Below, in pieces: positions 18,464 to 25,465 of a stretch of 64,000 nt of DNA (position 1 is its first letter; each line of letters begins with the position of its first letter). The notes under the pieces were generated by a model. It was given only the letters and a program-made list of their open reading frames with translations. It was not told the DNA's origin and did no database searches. Origin of the DNA: an uncultured Eubacterium sp. (GTDB lineage: Bacteria > Bacillota > Clostridia > Lachnospirales > Lachnospiraceae). The DNA lies in NCBI GenBank assembly GCA_949959185.1, contig CATLIX010000006.1:30250-94249 (forward strand), given 5' to 3'. Position numbers and translations under genes: made by a program.

Positions 18464-19396
18464 ATGGAGGATTTTTTTCCTGAAAACGCGGAGAAATTTG
18501 AGGTGAATCCGGAACAGACCGGAGAACGTCTGGATAAATTTCTGTCCGAAGTCTGCAAAGATTCCTCACGCTCTTTTCTTCAGAAACTGATAAAAGAAGG
18601 TCAGGTGCTTGTAAACAGGGAACCCCAGAAAGCCAGTTACCGGGTAACGGAGCAGGATGTGGTTCACCTTACCATTCCTCCGGCCCAGGAACCGGAACTT
18701 CTTCCGGAGCCCATTCCCCTGGACGTCCTCTATGAGGATGATGACCTTCTGGTGGTAAATAAACCAAAAGGGATGGTAGTACATCCTTCAGCAGGCCATG
18801 ATTCCGGCACTCTGGTGAACGCAGTGATGTATCACTGCAGAGACAGCCTTTCTGGTATCAATGGCCATATCCGGCCCGGTATTGTACATCGGATTGATAT
18901 GGATACCACTGGAGCTCTGATTGTCTGTAAAAATGACAATGCCCATATCAGAATTGCAGAACAGATTAAGGAGCATTCCGTGACAAGGCGTTACCTTGGA
19001 ATTGTGAAGGGGATTGTGAAACAGGATACAGGAACCATTGAAACTACGGTTGGACGCCATCCGATTGAGCGTAAAAAGATGGCAGTGAACGTGGCGAATG
19101 GCAGGAGAGCAGTGACTCATTACAGAGTTCTCCAGCGGTTTTCCAGACACACGTATATGGAATTTGAACTGGAAACAGGGCGTACCCATCAGATTCGTGT
19201 CCATATGGCCAGCATGGGCCATCCCCTTCTGGGAGACAGTCTCTATGGAAATGGGAAGAATCCCTGGCATCTGCAGGGGCAGACATTACATGCGGCAGTC
19301 ACAGGATTTATTCACCCCACTACCGGGGCATATCTTGAAATAGCAGCTCCGCTGCCGGAATATTTCAGGCAGCTCCTTCAGAAGAACCAGCTCTGA
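18464..19396 (+). CDS. rluD: RluD-type 23S rRNA pseudouridine synthase
   Basis: 310 residues. An N-terminal S4 domain (RLDKFLSEVCKDSSRSFLQK, about 24-43) is followed by the RluA-type catalytic domain; the catalytic Asp is in the GIVHRIDMDTTGALIV motif near residue 142, and GRTHQIRVHMA is near 241. Directly downstream of lspA, the same order as Bacillus lspA-ylyB. Substrate site inferred from the RluD-like S4 plus catalytic arrangement; the exact uridines are unknown. Confidence 0.9.
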   Translation: MEDFFPENAEKFEVNPEQTGERLDKFLSEVCKDSSRSFLQKLIKEGQVLVNREPQKASYRVTEQDVVHLTIPPAQEPELLPEPIPLDVLYEDDDLLVVNKPKGMVVHPSAGHDSGTLVNAVMYHCRDSLSGINGHIRPGIVHRIDMDTTGALIVCKNDNAHIRIAEQIKEHSVTRRYLGIVKGIVKQDTGTIETTVGRHPIERKKMAVNVANGRRAVTHYRVLQRFSRHTYMEFELETGRTHQIRVHMASMGHPLLGDSLYGNGKNPWHLQGQTLHAAVTGFIHPTTGAYLEIAAPLPEYFRQLLQKNQL

Positions 19397-19403
19397 AACC
19401 GTA

Positions 19404-19432
19404 TATACATTTTGCCGGGATTGTGATATAAT
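19404..19432 (+). promoter_or_regulatory. Extended -10 promoter before the 22-nt repeat leader
   Basis: TATACA, 17-nt spacer, TGATATAAT. It would start transcription inside or just before the repeat leader of the cytidylate kinase-like gene. TATAATATGCCTTGA is identical at 34179-34193. Confidence 0.7.
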
Positions 19433-19433
19433 A

Positions 19434-19547
19434 TGCCTTGAAGAGGGACCCATCGTTTGCCTTGAGGAGGGACCCATCGGAGATGGGAGGAGACCTGAAG
19501 GCAGATGGGAGGAGACCTGAAGGCAGATGGGAGGAGACCTGAAGGCT
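19434..19547 (+). repeat. Leader with two families of 22-nt repeats
   Basis: Two copies of a 22-nt unit beginning TGCCTTGA (19434-19455 and 19458-19479, 21 of 22 identical) are followed by three tandem 22-nt units beginning GATGGGAGGAGACCTGAAGG (19482-19503, 19504-19525, 19526-19547). The first family contains TGCCTT and CCCATC, the second AAGGC(A) and GATGGG, so the copies can pair with each other in several alternative ways. AGGAGG/GGAGGAG, an SD-like sequence, occurs in four of the five units although no sizeable ORF follows them. Lies between a promoter and the gene at 19627. Confidence 0.85.
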
Positions 19548-19626
19548 GAACAGGAAGGAATCCTGAAGGCTTCGAAAAAATGACATATTGGACTGATGAC
19601 AGAACAAATGGAAAGGTGGTATATGT

Positions 19627-20271
19627 ATGGAACAATTTGTAATTACAATTGGACGGGAGTTTGGCAGCGGCGGTCTGGATGTGGGACGGATGCTCTCGGA
19701 TAAATTAAATGTAAAATGCTATGACAAGGAATTACTTTCCATGGCTGCAAAAGAAAGCGGATTATGTCAGGAAATTTTTGAAAATCACGATGAAAAGCCC
19801 ACCAGCAGTTTCCTCTATTCACTGGTTATGGATACTTATTCTGTCAGCGGGTACACATCTGCGCCTTTTCTGGATATGCCCCTGAATCATAAAGTTTTTC
19901 TGGCGCAGTTTGATGCGATTAAGAATCTTGCCAGAAAGGAGTCCTGCATTATTGTAGGCCGCTGTGCAGATTATGCACTGGCAGAACATCCCAATTGTAT
20001 CAATGTCTTTATCCATGCGGATATGGAATTCCGTATTGACCATATTATGAAGACTTTCGACCTTTCAAGAGAAAAGGCTACGGACATGATACATAAAACA
20101 GATAAGAAACGCGCAAGCTATTATAACTATTATTCCAGCAAAAAATGGGGAGATTCCAGAAGCTATCATCTGACTCTGGACAGCAGCCAGCTTGGACTTC
20201 AGGGCTGCGGAGAGATGATTCTGAACTATATGGATATACGGAAAAAATATAAAATTCAATCATCTTCCTGA
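19627..20271 (+). CDS. Cytidylate kinase-like family protein
   Basis: 214 residues with a P-loop NMP-kinase fold: the N-terminal TIGREFGSGGLDVGRMLS replaces a classical Walker A and is typical of the cytidylate kinase-like group common in Lachnospiraceae; CIIVGRCADYAL near 99 and REKATDMIHKTDKKRASYY near 140 correspond to the core and lid. True CMP kinase activity is unproven for this group, and the physiological substrate is unknown. SD AAAGGTGG precedes the ATG. Its leader is the repeat region described separately. It overlaps the convergent recombinase gene by 16 nt. Confidence 0.87.
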   Translation: MEQFVITIGREFGSGGLDVGRMLSDKLNVKCYDKELLSMAAKESGLCQEIFENHDEKPTSSFLYSLVMDTYSVSGYTSAPFLDMPLNHKVFLAQFDAIKNLARKESCIIVGRCADYALAEHPNCINVFIHADMEFRIDHIMKTFDLSREKATDMIHKTDKKRASYYNYYSSKKWGDSRSYHLTLDSSQLGLQGCGEMILNYMDIRKKYKIQSSS

Positions 20272-21320
20272 AAGATACTTCCGGAGAATTTCCCTGCAAG
20301 TTTGCGGCGTTCATCGTCAATGGCCGCGTAGTGCTGGCGTGTGGTTTCAACACTTTTATGGCCCAGTGCATCGGCTACCAGATAAATGTCGCCTGTTTCT
20401 TTATAAAGATTCGTCCCATAGGTGCTGCGCAGCTTGTGGGGCGTAATTTTTTTGCTGATTTTAGCTGCGTCCGTATATTTCTTTACCAGTTTTTCTACGG
20501 CACGGGTAGTCAGCCTGCTGTATTTCAGGGAGAGAAACAGTGCGTTTTCATGTTCCGGCAATGCTTTTTCCGCCAGAATGGGGCGTTCCAGCTCCAGATA
20601 ATCCAACAATGCATTGCTTACTTCTTCGCCGAAGTAAACCATGGATTCATTCCCTCCTTTTCGTACCACCCGCATACCATAATGTTTAAAACTTACATCA
20701 TTGACGTCCAGTCCCACACATTCCGATACACGAATACCTGTTCCGAGCAGCAGAGTCAGAATAGCAATATCCCGGTATTTTGTTTTCTGATGGGAGGCGA
20801 GCTGCCTGGCAGTAAGAGAACTTCCGTGTTCCACTGCGGAAATCAGTTCCGCAACTTCGTCTTTATCGAGACGGATAATATTTTCTTTATGCTTTTTCGG
20901 TGTTTCTATCATGGAAGGTGCGTTTGTCTTAATAAATTCCTTTTTAAAATAATAGTTATACATGGTACGGATAGCGGAGAGCTTACGGGATTTTCCTTTT
21001 TCTCCGTTGGTAACAGCCTGCCCGTCTCTTTTTTCATAATAAGACAGGTATGCCAGGTATTCCTCAATATCCACCGGGGTCATTTCATCCAGTACGGATA
21101 TGGGGATATCGTGCATGGGCATTCTGGCATATACGGGATTATTTTCCTGTATAAATTCAAAAAAAATACGAATATCATATCCATAGGATAATCTGGTTCT
21201 GGATGCTGTATTTCTGGTATCCAGATATCGGAAAAAATCTCCGCAGAATTTTGGAAGTTCTTTTAATAATCCCTGAAGTTTGCGCTTATTTTCCAGATTA
21301 ATTTTTTCCACGTAATCCAT
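20256..21320 (-). CDS. Tyrosine recombinase, XerS/XerC-like
   Basis: 354 residues: an N-terminal SAM-like core-binding domain (about 1-150) and a catalytic domain with the nucleophile set Arg in GTGIRVSECVGL, HKLRSTYGTNLY, LGHKSVETTRQHY (last His and the catalytic Tyr). Length and the long linker resemble single-component XerS recombinases, so chromosome dimer resolution is plausible, but no dif site could be assigned. It does not sit in a mobile island. SD GAAAGGA precedes the ATG. Tail-to-tail with the cytidylate kinase-like gene. Confidence 0.88.
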   Translation of the reverse strand: MDYVEKINLENKRKLQGLLKELPKFCGDFFRYLDTRNTASRTRLSYGYDIRIFFEFIQENNPVYARMPMHDIPISVLDEMTPVDIEEYLAYLSYYEKRDGQAVTNGEKGKSRKLSAIRTMYNYYFKKEFIKTNAPSMIETPKKHKENIIRLDKDEVAELISAVEHGSSLTARQLASHQKTKYRDIAILTLLLGTGIRVSECVGLDVNDVSFKHYGMRVVRKGGNESMVYFGEEVSNALLDYLELERPILAEKALPEHENALFLSLKYSRLTTRAVEKLVKKYTDAAKISKKITPHKLRSTYGTNLYKETGDIYLVADALGHKSVETTRQHYAAIDDERRKLAGKFSGSIFQEDD

Positions 21321-21443
21321 GAAAAATCCTTTCTTTTATATTATTAACAGTTTACAGAATTCGGTCCCGGCAAATGTTCTATCTGTAAAAAATCAGGAGC
21401 CGCTGCAAACAGGGAACGATGTATTGGTTGTCTGAAATGTTCC

Positions 21444-21485
21444 ATATATCAGTTCGTAAAATCAACATTTCGCGAACTGATATAT
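21444..21485. repeat. 13-bp inverted repeat between the recombinase and dtd
   Basis: ATATATCAGTTCG (21444-21456) and CGAACTGATATAT (21473-21485) are perfect inverted arms around 16 nt. The right arm abuts the dtd stop codon. No U-tract follows on either strand, so a terminator is unlikely; it may be a protein-binding or recombination site. Confidence 0.7.
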
Positions 21486-21946
21486 CAGGAAGCGCTGTGT
21501 ACTATTTCTTCTGAATCCAGCAGAATGGTAAAGGGTCCGTCGTTCAATAAAGAAATTTTCATGTCAGCTCCGAAAACTCCGGTTTCCACTACCGGAATCT
21601 GTTTTCTGCATTCAGATATAATGTATTCATATAATTCTCTGGCCAGTTCCGGATGACCGGCTTTGGTAAAGGAAGGCCGATTGCCTTTTTTGCAGTCAGC
21701 ATATAATGTAAATTGCGAAATCAGCAATAATTCACCGGATATATCCTGAAGAGACAGATTTGTCTTTCCCTGTTCATCGCTGAAAATCCGCATACCAGTC
21801 AGTTTACGAATCATTTTATCTGCAATTTCACGGGTATCCTGATGGCTGATTCCGATAAACACCAGAAAACCGTTTCCAATTTTCCCGATGGTTTCCTGTT
21901 CAACTGTTACCTGAGCTTCTGTGACGCGTTGAATGATAAATCGCAT
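21485..21946 (-). CDS. dtd: D-aminoacyl-tRNA deacylase Dtd
   Basis: Hydrolyses D-amino acids from mischarged tRNAs. The open frame extends upstream to 22081, but GGAGG 8 nt before the ATG at 21946 and the standard first residues [15 protein letters not shown] fix the start (153 aa). The two signature motifs are present: [17 protein letters not shown] near residue 81, and [11 protein letters not shown] near the end, containing the Gly-Pro motif that enforces chiral selection. Confidence 0.96.
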   Translation of the reverse strand: MRFIIQRVTEAQVTVEQETIGKIGNGFLVFIGISHQDTREIADKMIRKLTGMRIFSDEQGKTNLSLQDISGELLLISQFTLYADCKKGNRPSFTKAGHPELARELYEYIISECRKQIPVVETGVFGADMKISLLNDGPFTILLDSEEIVHSAS

Positions 21947-22022
21947 ATTAATTGCCTCCATTACAGCTTTGTGTACGCTATTCACTATTATAGCTCTGTG
22001 AAAAGGAAAATACAAGAAATAG

Positions 22023-22388
22023 TTACTGGATATAATATGGTACAAGCAGAAATTTTCCCGCATGAATCTCATCGCTGCCAAGGCCGTTTAGAGATTTAAT
22101 ATCTCTTACATATTCCTGAATACTGTCATAGTCATCTGTCATATATTCCGAGGCAATGCTCCAGAGACTGTCGCCGGACTTTATTTCAATGCTTGTGTAG
22201 GACTTGAAGCCTGTGTCTGTTTCTGCTGCTTTCGGGCTTTTCCCCTGGAACAGAAGAATTCCTGCAAAAATACAGCAGACAAGAGAAATCCCTGCAGTAA
22301 GCAGAATCTTCGTATTTCTGTGCTGCCGGATTTTTATATACTGAAAAACCCTTTCTGATAAGGCCATACCTGTTCTGCTGTATTTCAT
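22023..22388 (-). CDS. LysM-domain membrane protein, YneA-like (SOS-controlled)
   Basis: 121 residues: a basic N-terminus, one membrane helix ([20 protein letters not shown], about 31-50) and a C-terminal LysM-type domain ([17 protein letters not shown] to FLLVPYYIQ). SD GGAGGGAAG sets the ATG at 22388. It is divergent from lexA and its consensus promoter overlaps LexA operators. Bacillus YneA has the same architecture, location and SOS control and delays septation. The role here is inferred from that match; primary sequence similarity in YneA proteins is low. Confidence 0.82.
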   Translation of the reverse strand: MKYSRTGMALSERVFQYIKIRQHRNTKILLTAGISLVCCIFAGILLFQGKSPKAAETDTGFKSYTSIEIKSGDSLWSIASEYMTDDYDSIQEYVRDIKSLNGLGSDEIHAGKFLLVPYYIQ

Positions 22389-22407
22389 AATTTCTTCCCT
22401 CCAATCC

Positions 22408-22431
22408 GAACACATATTCCGAACATTTGTT
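22408..22431. promoter_or_regulatory. LexA operator pair, left copy
   Basis: Two adjacent LexA-type boxes, CGAACacatattCCG and CGAACatttGTTTA (Firmicute consensus CGAAC-N4-GTTCG). They lie just downstream of the -10 of the LysM gene promoter. The 24 bases match the reverse complement of 22479-22502 at 22 positions. Confidence 0.7.
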
Positions 22432-22438
22432 TATACAG

Positions 22439-22467
22439 ATTATAAATGAAGAACATATATTTGTCAA
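22439..22467 (-). promoter_or_regulatory. Consensus sigma-A promoter for the LysM/YneA-like gene
   Basis: On the minus strand TTGACA and TATAAT with 17 nt between them. A further box, AGAACatatATTTG, lies in the spacer, so a bound repressor would cover the promoter. Confidence 0.85.
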
Positions 22468-22478
22468 GAAAATTCAAG

Positions 22479-22502
22479 AACAAATTTTCGGAATATGTGT
22501 TT
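22479..22502. promoter_or_regulatory. LexA operator pair, right copy
   Basis: AGAACaaatTTTCG and CGGaatatgtgTTTG, the mirror image of the left operator pair. It touches the -35 of the lexA promoter, giving autoregulation. Confidence 0.7.
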
Positions 22503-22529
22503 GCATTTCGGAGAAATCTGTGTTAAGAT
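22501..22529 (+). promoter_or_regulatory. lexA promoter
   Basis: TTGCAT and TAAGAT, 17-nt spacer, 30 nt upstream of the lexA start; its -35 overlaps the right operator pair. Confidence 0.75.
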
Positions 22530-22559
22530 AAAAACAGTTAAAGTTTGGGAGGTACGATT

Positions 22560-23177
22560 ATGGCATATGGAAAAATAAGTGAAAAACAGAAGGAAATTCT
22601 GGAATACATTAAGAGCGAAATTCTGAACAGGGGCTATCCCCCTGCAGTGCGTGACATTTGCGAAGCTGTTCATCTGAAGTCCACGTCTTCTGTTCATTCT
22701 CATCTGGAAACACTGGAGAAGAATGGTTATATCCGGAGAGATCCCACCAAGCCAAGAGCAATTGAAATTATAGACGACACCTTTAATCTGGTGCGGCGTG
22801 AAGTGGTAAATGTTCCCCTTCTGGGACGTGTTGCTGCCGGACAGCCGCTGCTGGCGGTGGAGAATATTGAAGCCTATTTTCCCGTACCTTCGGAATATAT
22901 GCCCAATGAAGAGAGTTTTATGCTGCGTGTAAAGGGAGAAAGCATGATAAATGCAGGAATTTTTGACGGGGATAATATTCTGGTGCGGCGTCAGTCCACT
23001 GCCTCCAATGGCGATATGGTAGTTGCACTGGTGGATGATTCTGCCACAGTGAAGACATTTTATAAAGAAGATGGCTATTACCGCCTTCAGCCGGAGAACG
23101 ACTCCATGGAGCCTATTATTGTAGAAGAATGTTCTATCCTTGGGAAAGTGTTTGGGGTATTTCGTTTTTTTGAATAG
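22560..23177 (+). CDS. lexA: SOS repressor LexA
   Basis: Represses SOS genes until RecA filaments trigger self-cleavage. SD GGGAGG fixes the ATG at 22560 (205 aa), not the GTG at 22545. The winged helix-turn-helix spans about residues 1-65 (RDICEAVHLKSTSSVHSHLETL). The cleavage site is in GRVAAGQPL (Ala-Gly bond); catalytic Ser is in RVKGESMINAG, and Lys in VALVDDSATVKTFYKE. Operators in the divergent upstream region imply control of itself and of the LysM gene. Confidence 0.98.
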   Translation: MAYGKISEKQKEILEYIKSEILNRGYPPAVRDICEAVHLKSTSSVHSHLETLEKNGYIRRDPTKPRAIEIIDDTFNLVRREVVNVPLLGRVAAGQPLLAVENIEAYFPVPSEYMPNEESFMLRVKGESMINAGIFDGDNILVRRQSTASNGDMVVALVDDSATVKTFYKEDGYYRLQPENDSMEPIIVEECSILGKVFGVFRFFE

Positions 23178-23216
23178 TAGTGACATCTTCCATTCGCACG
23201 AGTGTGTATAATGGTT

Positions 23217-23275
23217 TTATCTTATAAGAAGATACTTTCACGCTTTAGTGTGACACGGTATTTCCTATAAGATAA
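23217..23275. repeat. Palindromic element, copy 1 (lexA terminator region)
   Basis: TTATCTTATAAGAA pairs with TTTCCTATAAGATAA; inside are ATAC/GTAT and CAC/GTG pairs, and AAAAAA follows. It shares its design and about half its sequence with copy 2 at 23408-23471. Downstream of lexA it could act as terminator, with the best base pairing on the minus strand (G-T wobble). Confidence 0.7.
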
Positions 23276-23293
23276 AAAAGCGGACAGGTCCGC
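23276..23293 (-). terminator. Intrinsic terminator, minus direction
   Basis: GCGGA-cctg-TCCGC followed by TTTTTT on the minus strand. Back-up stop for transcripts leaving rsfS; identical in 18 bases to 12920-12937. Between it and copy 2 of the palindrome (23294-23407) lies GC-rich sequence without a credible ORF. Confidence 0.6.
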
Positions 23294-23407
23294 TTCAACT
23301 CCCTGAATCCCTCATTCTTGAGGGACCTGGGCGCTTTGTCGCGCACGAGCGGATTGCCTGGCAATAAATTTCCTCTCCGCGAGCTGCGCATCCTGCCCGG
23401 AGGGCTT

Positions 23408-23471
23408 TTCTCTTATAGGAAATCTATATACTTTAGCACTTTACAGTGATACGGTATTTCCTATAAGAGAA
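23408..23471. repeat. Palindromic element, copy 2
   Basis: A perfect 15-bp pair, TTCTCTTATAGGAAA with TTTCCTATAAGAGAA, around a loop that repeats the ATAC...CACT...AGTG...GTAT pairing of copy 1. Runs of A/T on both flanks give it terminator character in both directions. Confidence 0.75.
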
Positions 23472-23552
23472 AAAAGCCGCTGTAAAATGCTGCTGTATAC
23501 GGATTATGGTATCCGGGTTTTTCCATATCCTGTATATAAACTGCATTTTACA
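23470..23552 (-). terminator. Long hairpin terminator of the rplU-rsfS gene run
   Basis: TGTAAAATGC (23481-23490) pairs with GCATTTTACA (23543-23552), with a second imperfect stem inside (TATACGGATTATGG with CCATATCCTGTATA). On the minus strand the stem is followed by GCGGC and six T. It lies 22 nt after the rsfS stop. Confidence 0.7.
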
Positions 23553-23573
23553 ACGACCCCTGAATCTGTTGTT

Positions 23574-23924
23574 TTATAAATCTTCCACTGCTATTTTTTT
23601 ACCGTCTGTCCAGATTCGTTCCAGATCATAAAACAGACGGTCTTCTTTGGAAAATATGTGGACAATAATATCGCGGTAATCCATGAGAACCCAGCTTGAG
23701 CTGCGGTTGCCTTCAATCTGTTTCGGCGTATGTCCGGCTTTGCCCAGTTCTTCTTCTACTGCATCCACCATTGCCTGAATCTGGTTGACATTTCCTCCGG
23801 TTGCGATTACAAAGTAATCAGCCAGCGGAGAAATTTCACTGATATCAATTACACGTACTTCTTCTGCCTTTTTTTCACTTAATGCATGGCAGGCAGCTCT
23901 TGCCATTTCACGGGAAATATCCAT
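23574..23924 (-). CDS. rsfS: Ribosome silencing factor RsfS
   Basis: Binds L14 of the large subunit and blocks subunit joining under starvation. 116 residues of the Iojap/DUF143 fold; family blocks are VIDISEISPLADYFVIATG (about 24-42), NQIQAMVDAVEEEL, and GNRSSSWVLMDYRDIIVHIF near 76-95. It overlaps yqeK by 1 nt, so translation is coupled. Last gene of the ribosome-maturation run. Confidence 0.96.
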   Translation of the reverse strand: MDISREMARAACHALSEKKAEEVRVIDISEISPLADYFVIATGGNVNQIQAMVDAVEEELGKAGHTPKQIEGNRSSSWVLMDYRDIIVHIFSKEDRLFYDLERIWTDGKKIAVEDL

Positions 23925-24505
23925 TATATGTCCTCCTGTTTTGCCTGATTTTTAAAATACTGGTAAGATTCCATGGTCATGGGATCAAGTTCACCGCCTT
24001 TTCTCTTCAGATAATCCAGTGTATCTGAAAGGATTTTCAGCATGGTACGGTCCAGATCTTCAAAGGCCATCTTCCGTACCTCTTCCAGGTCAGGTGCTTT
24101 ATCCCGGTTCGGTTCAATATAATCTGCAATATAGATAATTTTATCCAGCGTGTTCATATTCGGTGCTCCTGTCGTATGCACCTGAATGGCATGAAGAATG
24201 TCCTCATCGTCTGTTTCATAATATTTCTGTGCGAAAAGTGCTCCCAGTTTTGCATGAAGCAGAAAGGGGCTTCGTTCCTCTGAAGGGGAAATGGGAATAT
24301 CATATTTTTTGCACAGTTTAAATTTATCCCGGCTGGAAACGCATTTCGCACAGTCATGCAACAGCCCTGCATACATGGCCTGTTCCAGATTTGCATGGTG
24401 TGCCATTGCCAGTGCCGCGGCCGTGTACATGACACCAAGGGTGTGGGTATATCGTTCCTTATCCAGTTCCTTTTTCAGTTTCTTCTCTATCTCCGTTCGT
24501 TTCAA
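23924..24505 (-). CDS. yqeK: HD-domain Ap4A hydrolase YqeK
   Basis: Symmetrical diadenosine tetraphosphatase of the HD superfamily. Metal-binding residues are in YTHTLGVMYTA (His), AGLLHDCAK (His-Asp), PFLLHAKLGA and AIQVHTTGAPNM, with Asp in IIYIADYIEPNRDK. The frame is open from ATG 24526, which has no SD; TTG 24505 is preceded by GGGGAGG at 9-nt spacing and is the likelier start (193 aa). Either way the 5' end overlaps nadD by about 50-70 nt, a conserved coupling with NAD synthesis. Confidence 0.93.
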   Translation of the reverse strand: MKRTEIEKKLKKELDKERYTHTLGVMYTAAALAMAHHANLEQAMYAGLLHDCAKCVSSRDKFKLCKKYDIPISPSEERSPFLLHAKLGALFAQKYYETDDEDILHAIQVHTTGAPNMNTLDKIIYIADYIEPNRDKAPDLEEVRKMAFEDLDRTMLKILSDTLDYLKRKGGELDPMTMESYQYFKNQAKQEDI

Positions 24506-25136
24506 TCTCTGCTTCCTCCCCTTCATATAAATGATGTTCTCTGATATAAGATTCTACTGTTCCGGGAACAAGATACCGTATGGTCCGTCCATACCGCAGC
24601 CTGTTACGAATATCCTGAGAAGATACTTCCAGACTGGGGGTATCCAGCGGAAAAAATCTGTCCTGGTATTTTTCATTCAGGTAAGCAATCTGCTGGAAAA
24701 ATCGTTCTTCCTGTCTGTGTTTGCGGCAGGCAGCCAGAATACGGCAGCTTTTCAGAATTTCTTCCGGTTTCCGCCAAAGTTCAAAATCAAAGAGTGAATC
24801 TGCGCCCAGAATAAAAAACAATTCTGCATTTGTATAATTTTCTTTTAATTTCTGCATGGTAATATAAGTGTAACTGGTTTTCCGGGACTCCACTTCCATC
24901 TTATTCAGGGAAAATACGGGGTTGTCGGCAATGGCCAGAGCAACCATACGACAGCGGTGGATGGAATCGGTCACATACTGCTCCTGCTTGTGGGGAGAAT
25001 GACCTGTGGGCAGAAATAATACTTTGTCAAGCCGGAACTGTTCTCTGGCATTTTCTGCAATCATCAGGTGCCCGTAATGAATGGGATCAAAGGTTCCTCC
25101 CATAATCCCTATTCTTTGTACTTTGTTTTTTTTCAT
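24459..25136 (-). CDS. nadD: Nicotinate-nucleotide adenylyltransferase NadD
   Basis: Forms deamido-NAD from nicotinate mononucleotide and ATP. 225 residues. The nucleotidyltransferase motif GGTFDPIHYGHLMIAE is at 14-29, FFILGADSLFDFELW near 110, and the ATP-binding end motif SSQDIRNRLRYGRTIRYLVP near 175. The last ~20 residues are a Glu-rich extension (EGEEAEIETNGDREE) encoded where the yqeK start overlaps, so it may reflect the overlap and not function. Confidence 0.97.
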   Translation of the reverse strand: MKKNKVQRIGIMGGTFDPIHYGHLMIAENAREQFRLDKVLFLPTGHSPHKQEQYVTDSIHRCRMVALAIADNPVFSLNKMEVESRKTSYTYITMQKLKENYTNAELFFILGADSLFDFELWRKPEEILKSCRILAACRKHRQEERFFQQIAYLNEKYQDRFFPLDTPSLEVSSQDIRNRLRYGRTIRYLVPGTVESYIREHHLYEGEEAEIETNGDREETEKGTG

Positions 25137-25148
25137 ATTGCACCCCTG

Positions 25149-25445
25149 CTATTTCGGCAGTTGAATTTTTGGCTCCTTTTTTGCCGGACGGTATAATATT
25201 ATTTTTTTTCCAATCACCTGGACCACCAGGGAGTGTGTACGCTCTGCCACTGTATCGGCTATTTCATTTGGGTCGTCGAAACAGTTTTTTAATACGGAGA
25301 GTTTTATCAGTTCTCTTTTTTCCAGCGCTTCGTCCACTGCAGCTACAAGTTCCGGCGTCAGGCTTGATTTTCCAACCTGGAAAATGGCGTCCTGGCTGCT
25401 GGCCAGACTTTTTAAATATGCGCGCTGCTTACTTGTTATATTCAT
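25149..25445 (-). CDS. yhbY: CRM-domain RNA-binding protein YhbY
   Basis: 98 residues, the whole protein being one CRM domain: LTSKQRAYLKSLA-type N-terminus, the QVGKSSLTPELV loop (GxxG equivalent), and ELIKLSVLKNC. It associates with pre-50S particles in other bacteria. Between obgE and nadD as in most Firmicutes. Confidence 0.96.
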   Translation of the reverse strand: MNITSKQRAYLKSLASSQDAIFQVGKSSLTPELVAAVDEALEKRELIKLSVLKNCFDDPNEIADTVAERTHSLVVQVIGKKIILYRPAKKEPKIQLPK

Positions 25446-25465
25446 GGCATATCCTTTCTGAAGCC

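Noticed and set aside
19482..19547. CRISPR-like array
   Set aside because: The 22-nt units are directly contiguous with no spacers, only three copies, and no cas genes are present.
20331..21191. 286-codon plus-strand open frame
   Set aside because: Antisense to the tyrosine recombinase gene, with Phe/Cys-rich translation typical of a complementary frame.
21444..21485. dif site
   Set aside because: Arms are 13 bp with a 16-nt spacer, unlike the 11-6-11 layout, and the arms do not resemble known dif half-sites; kept only as an unexplained inverted repeat.
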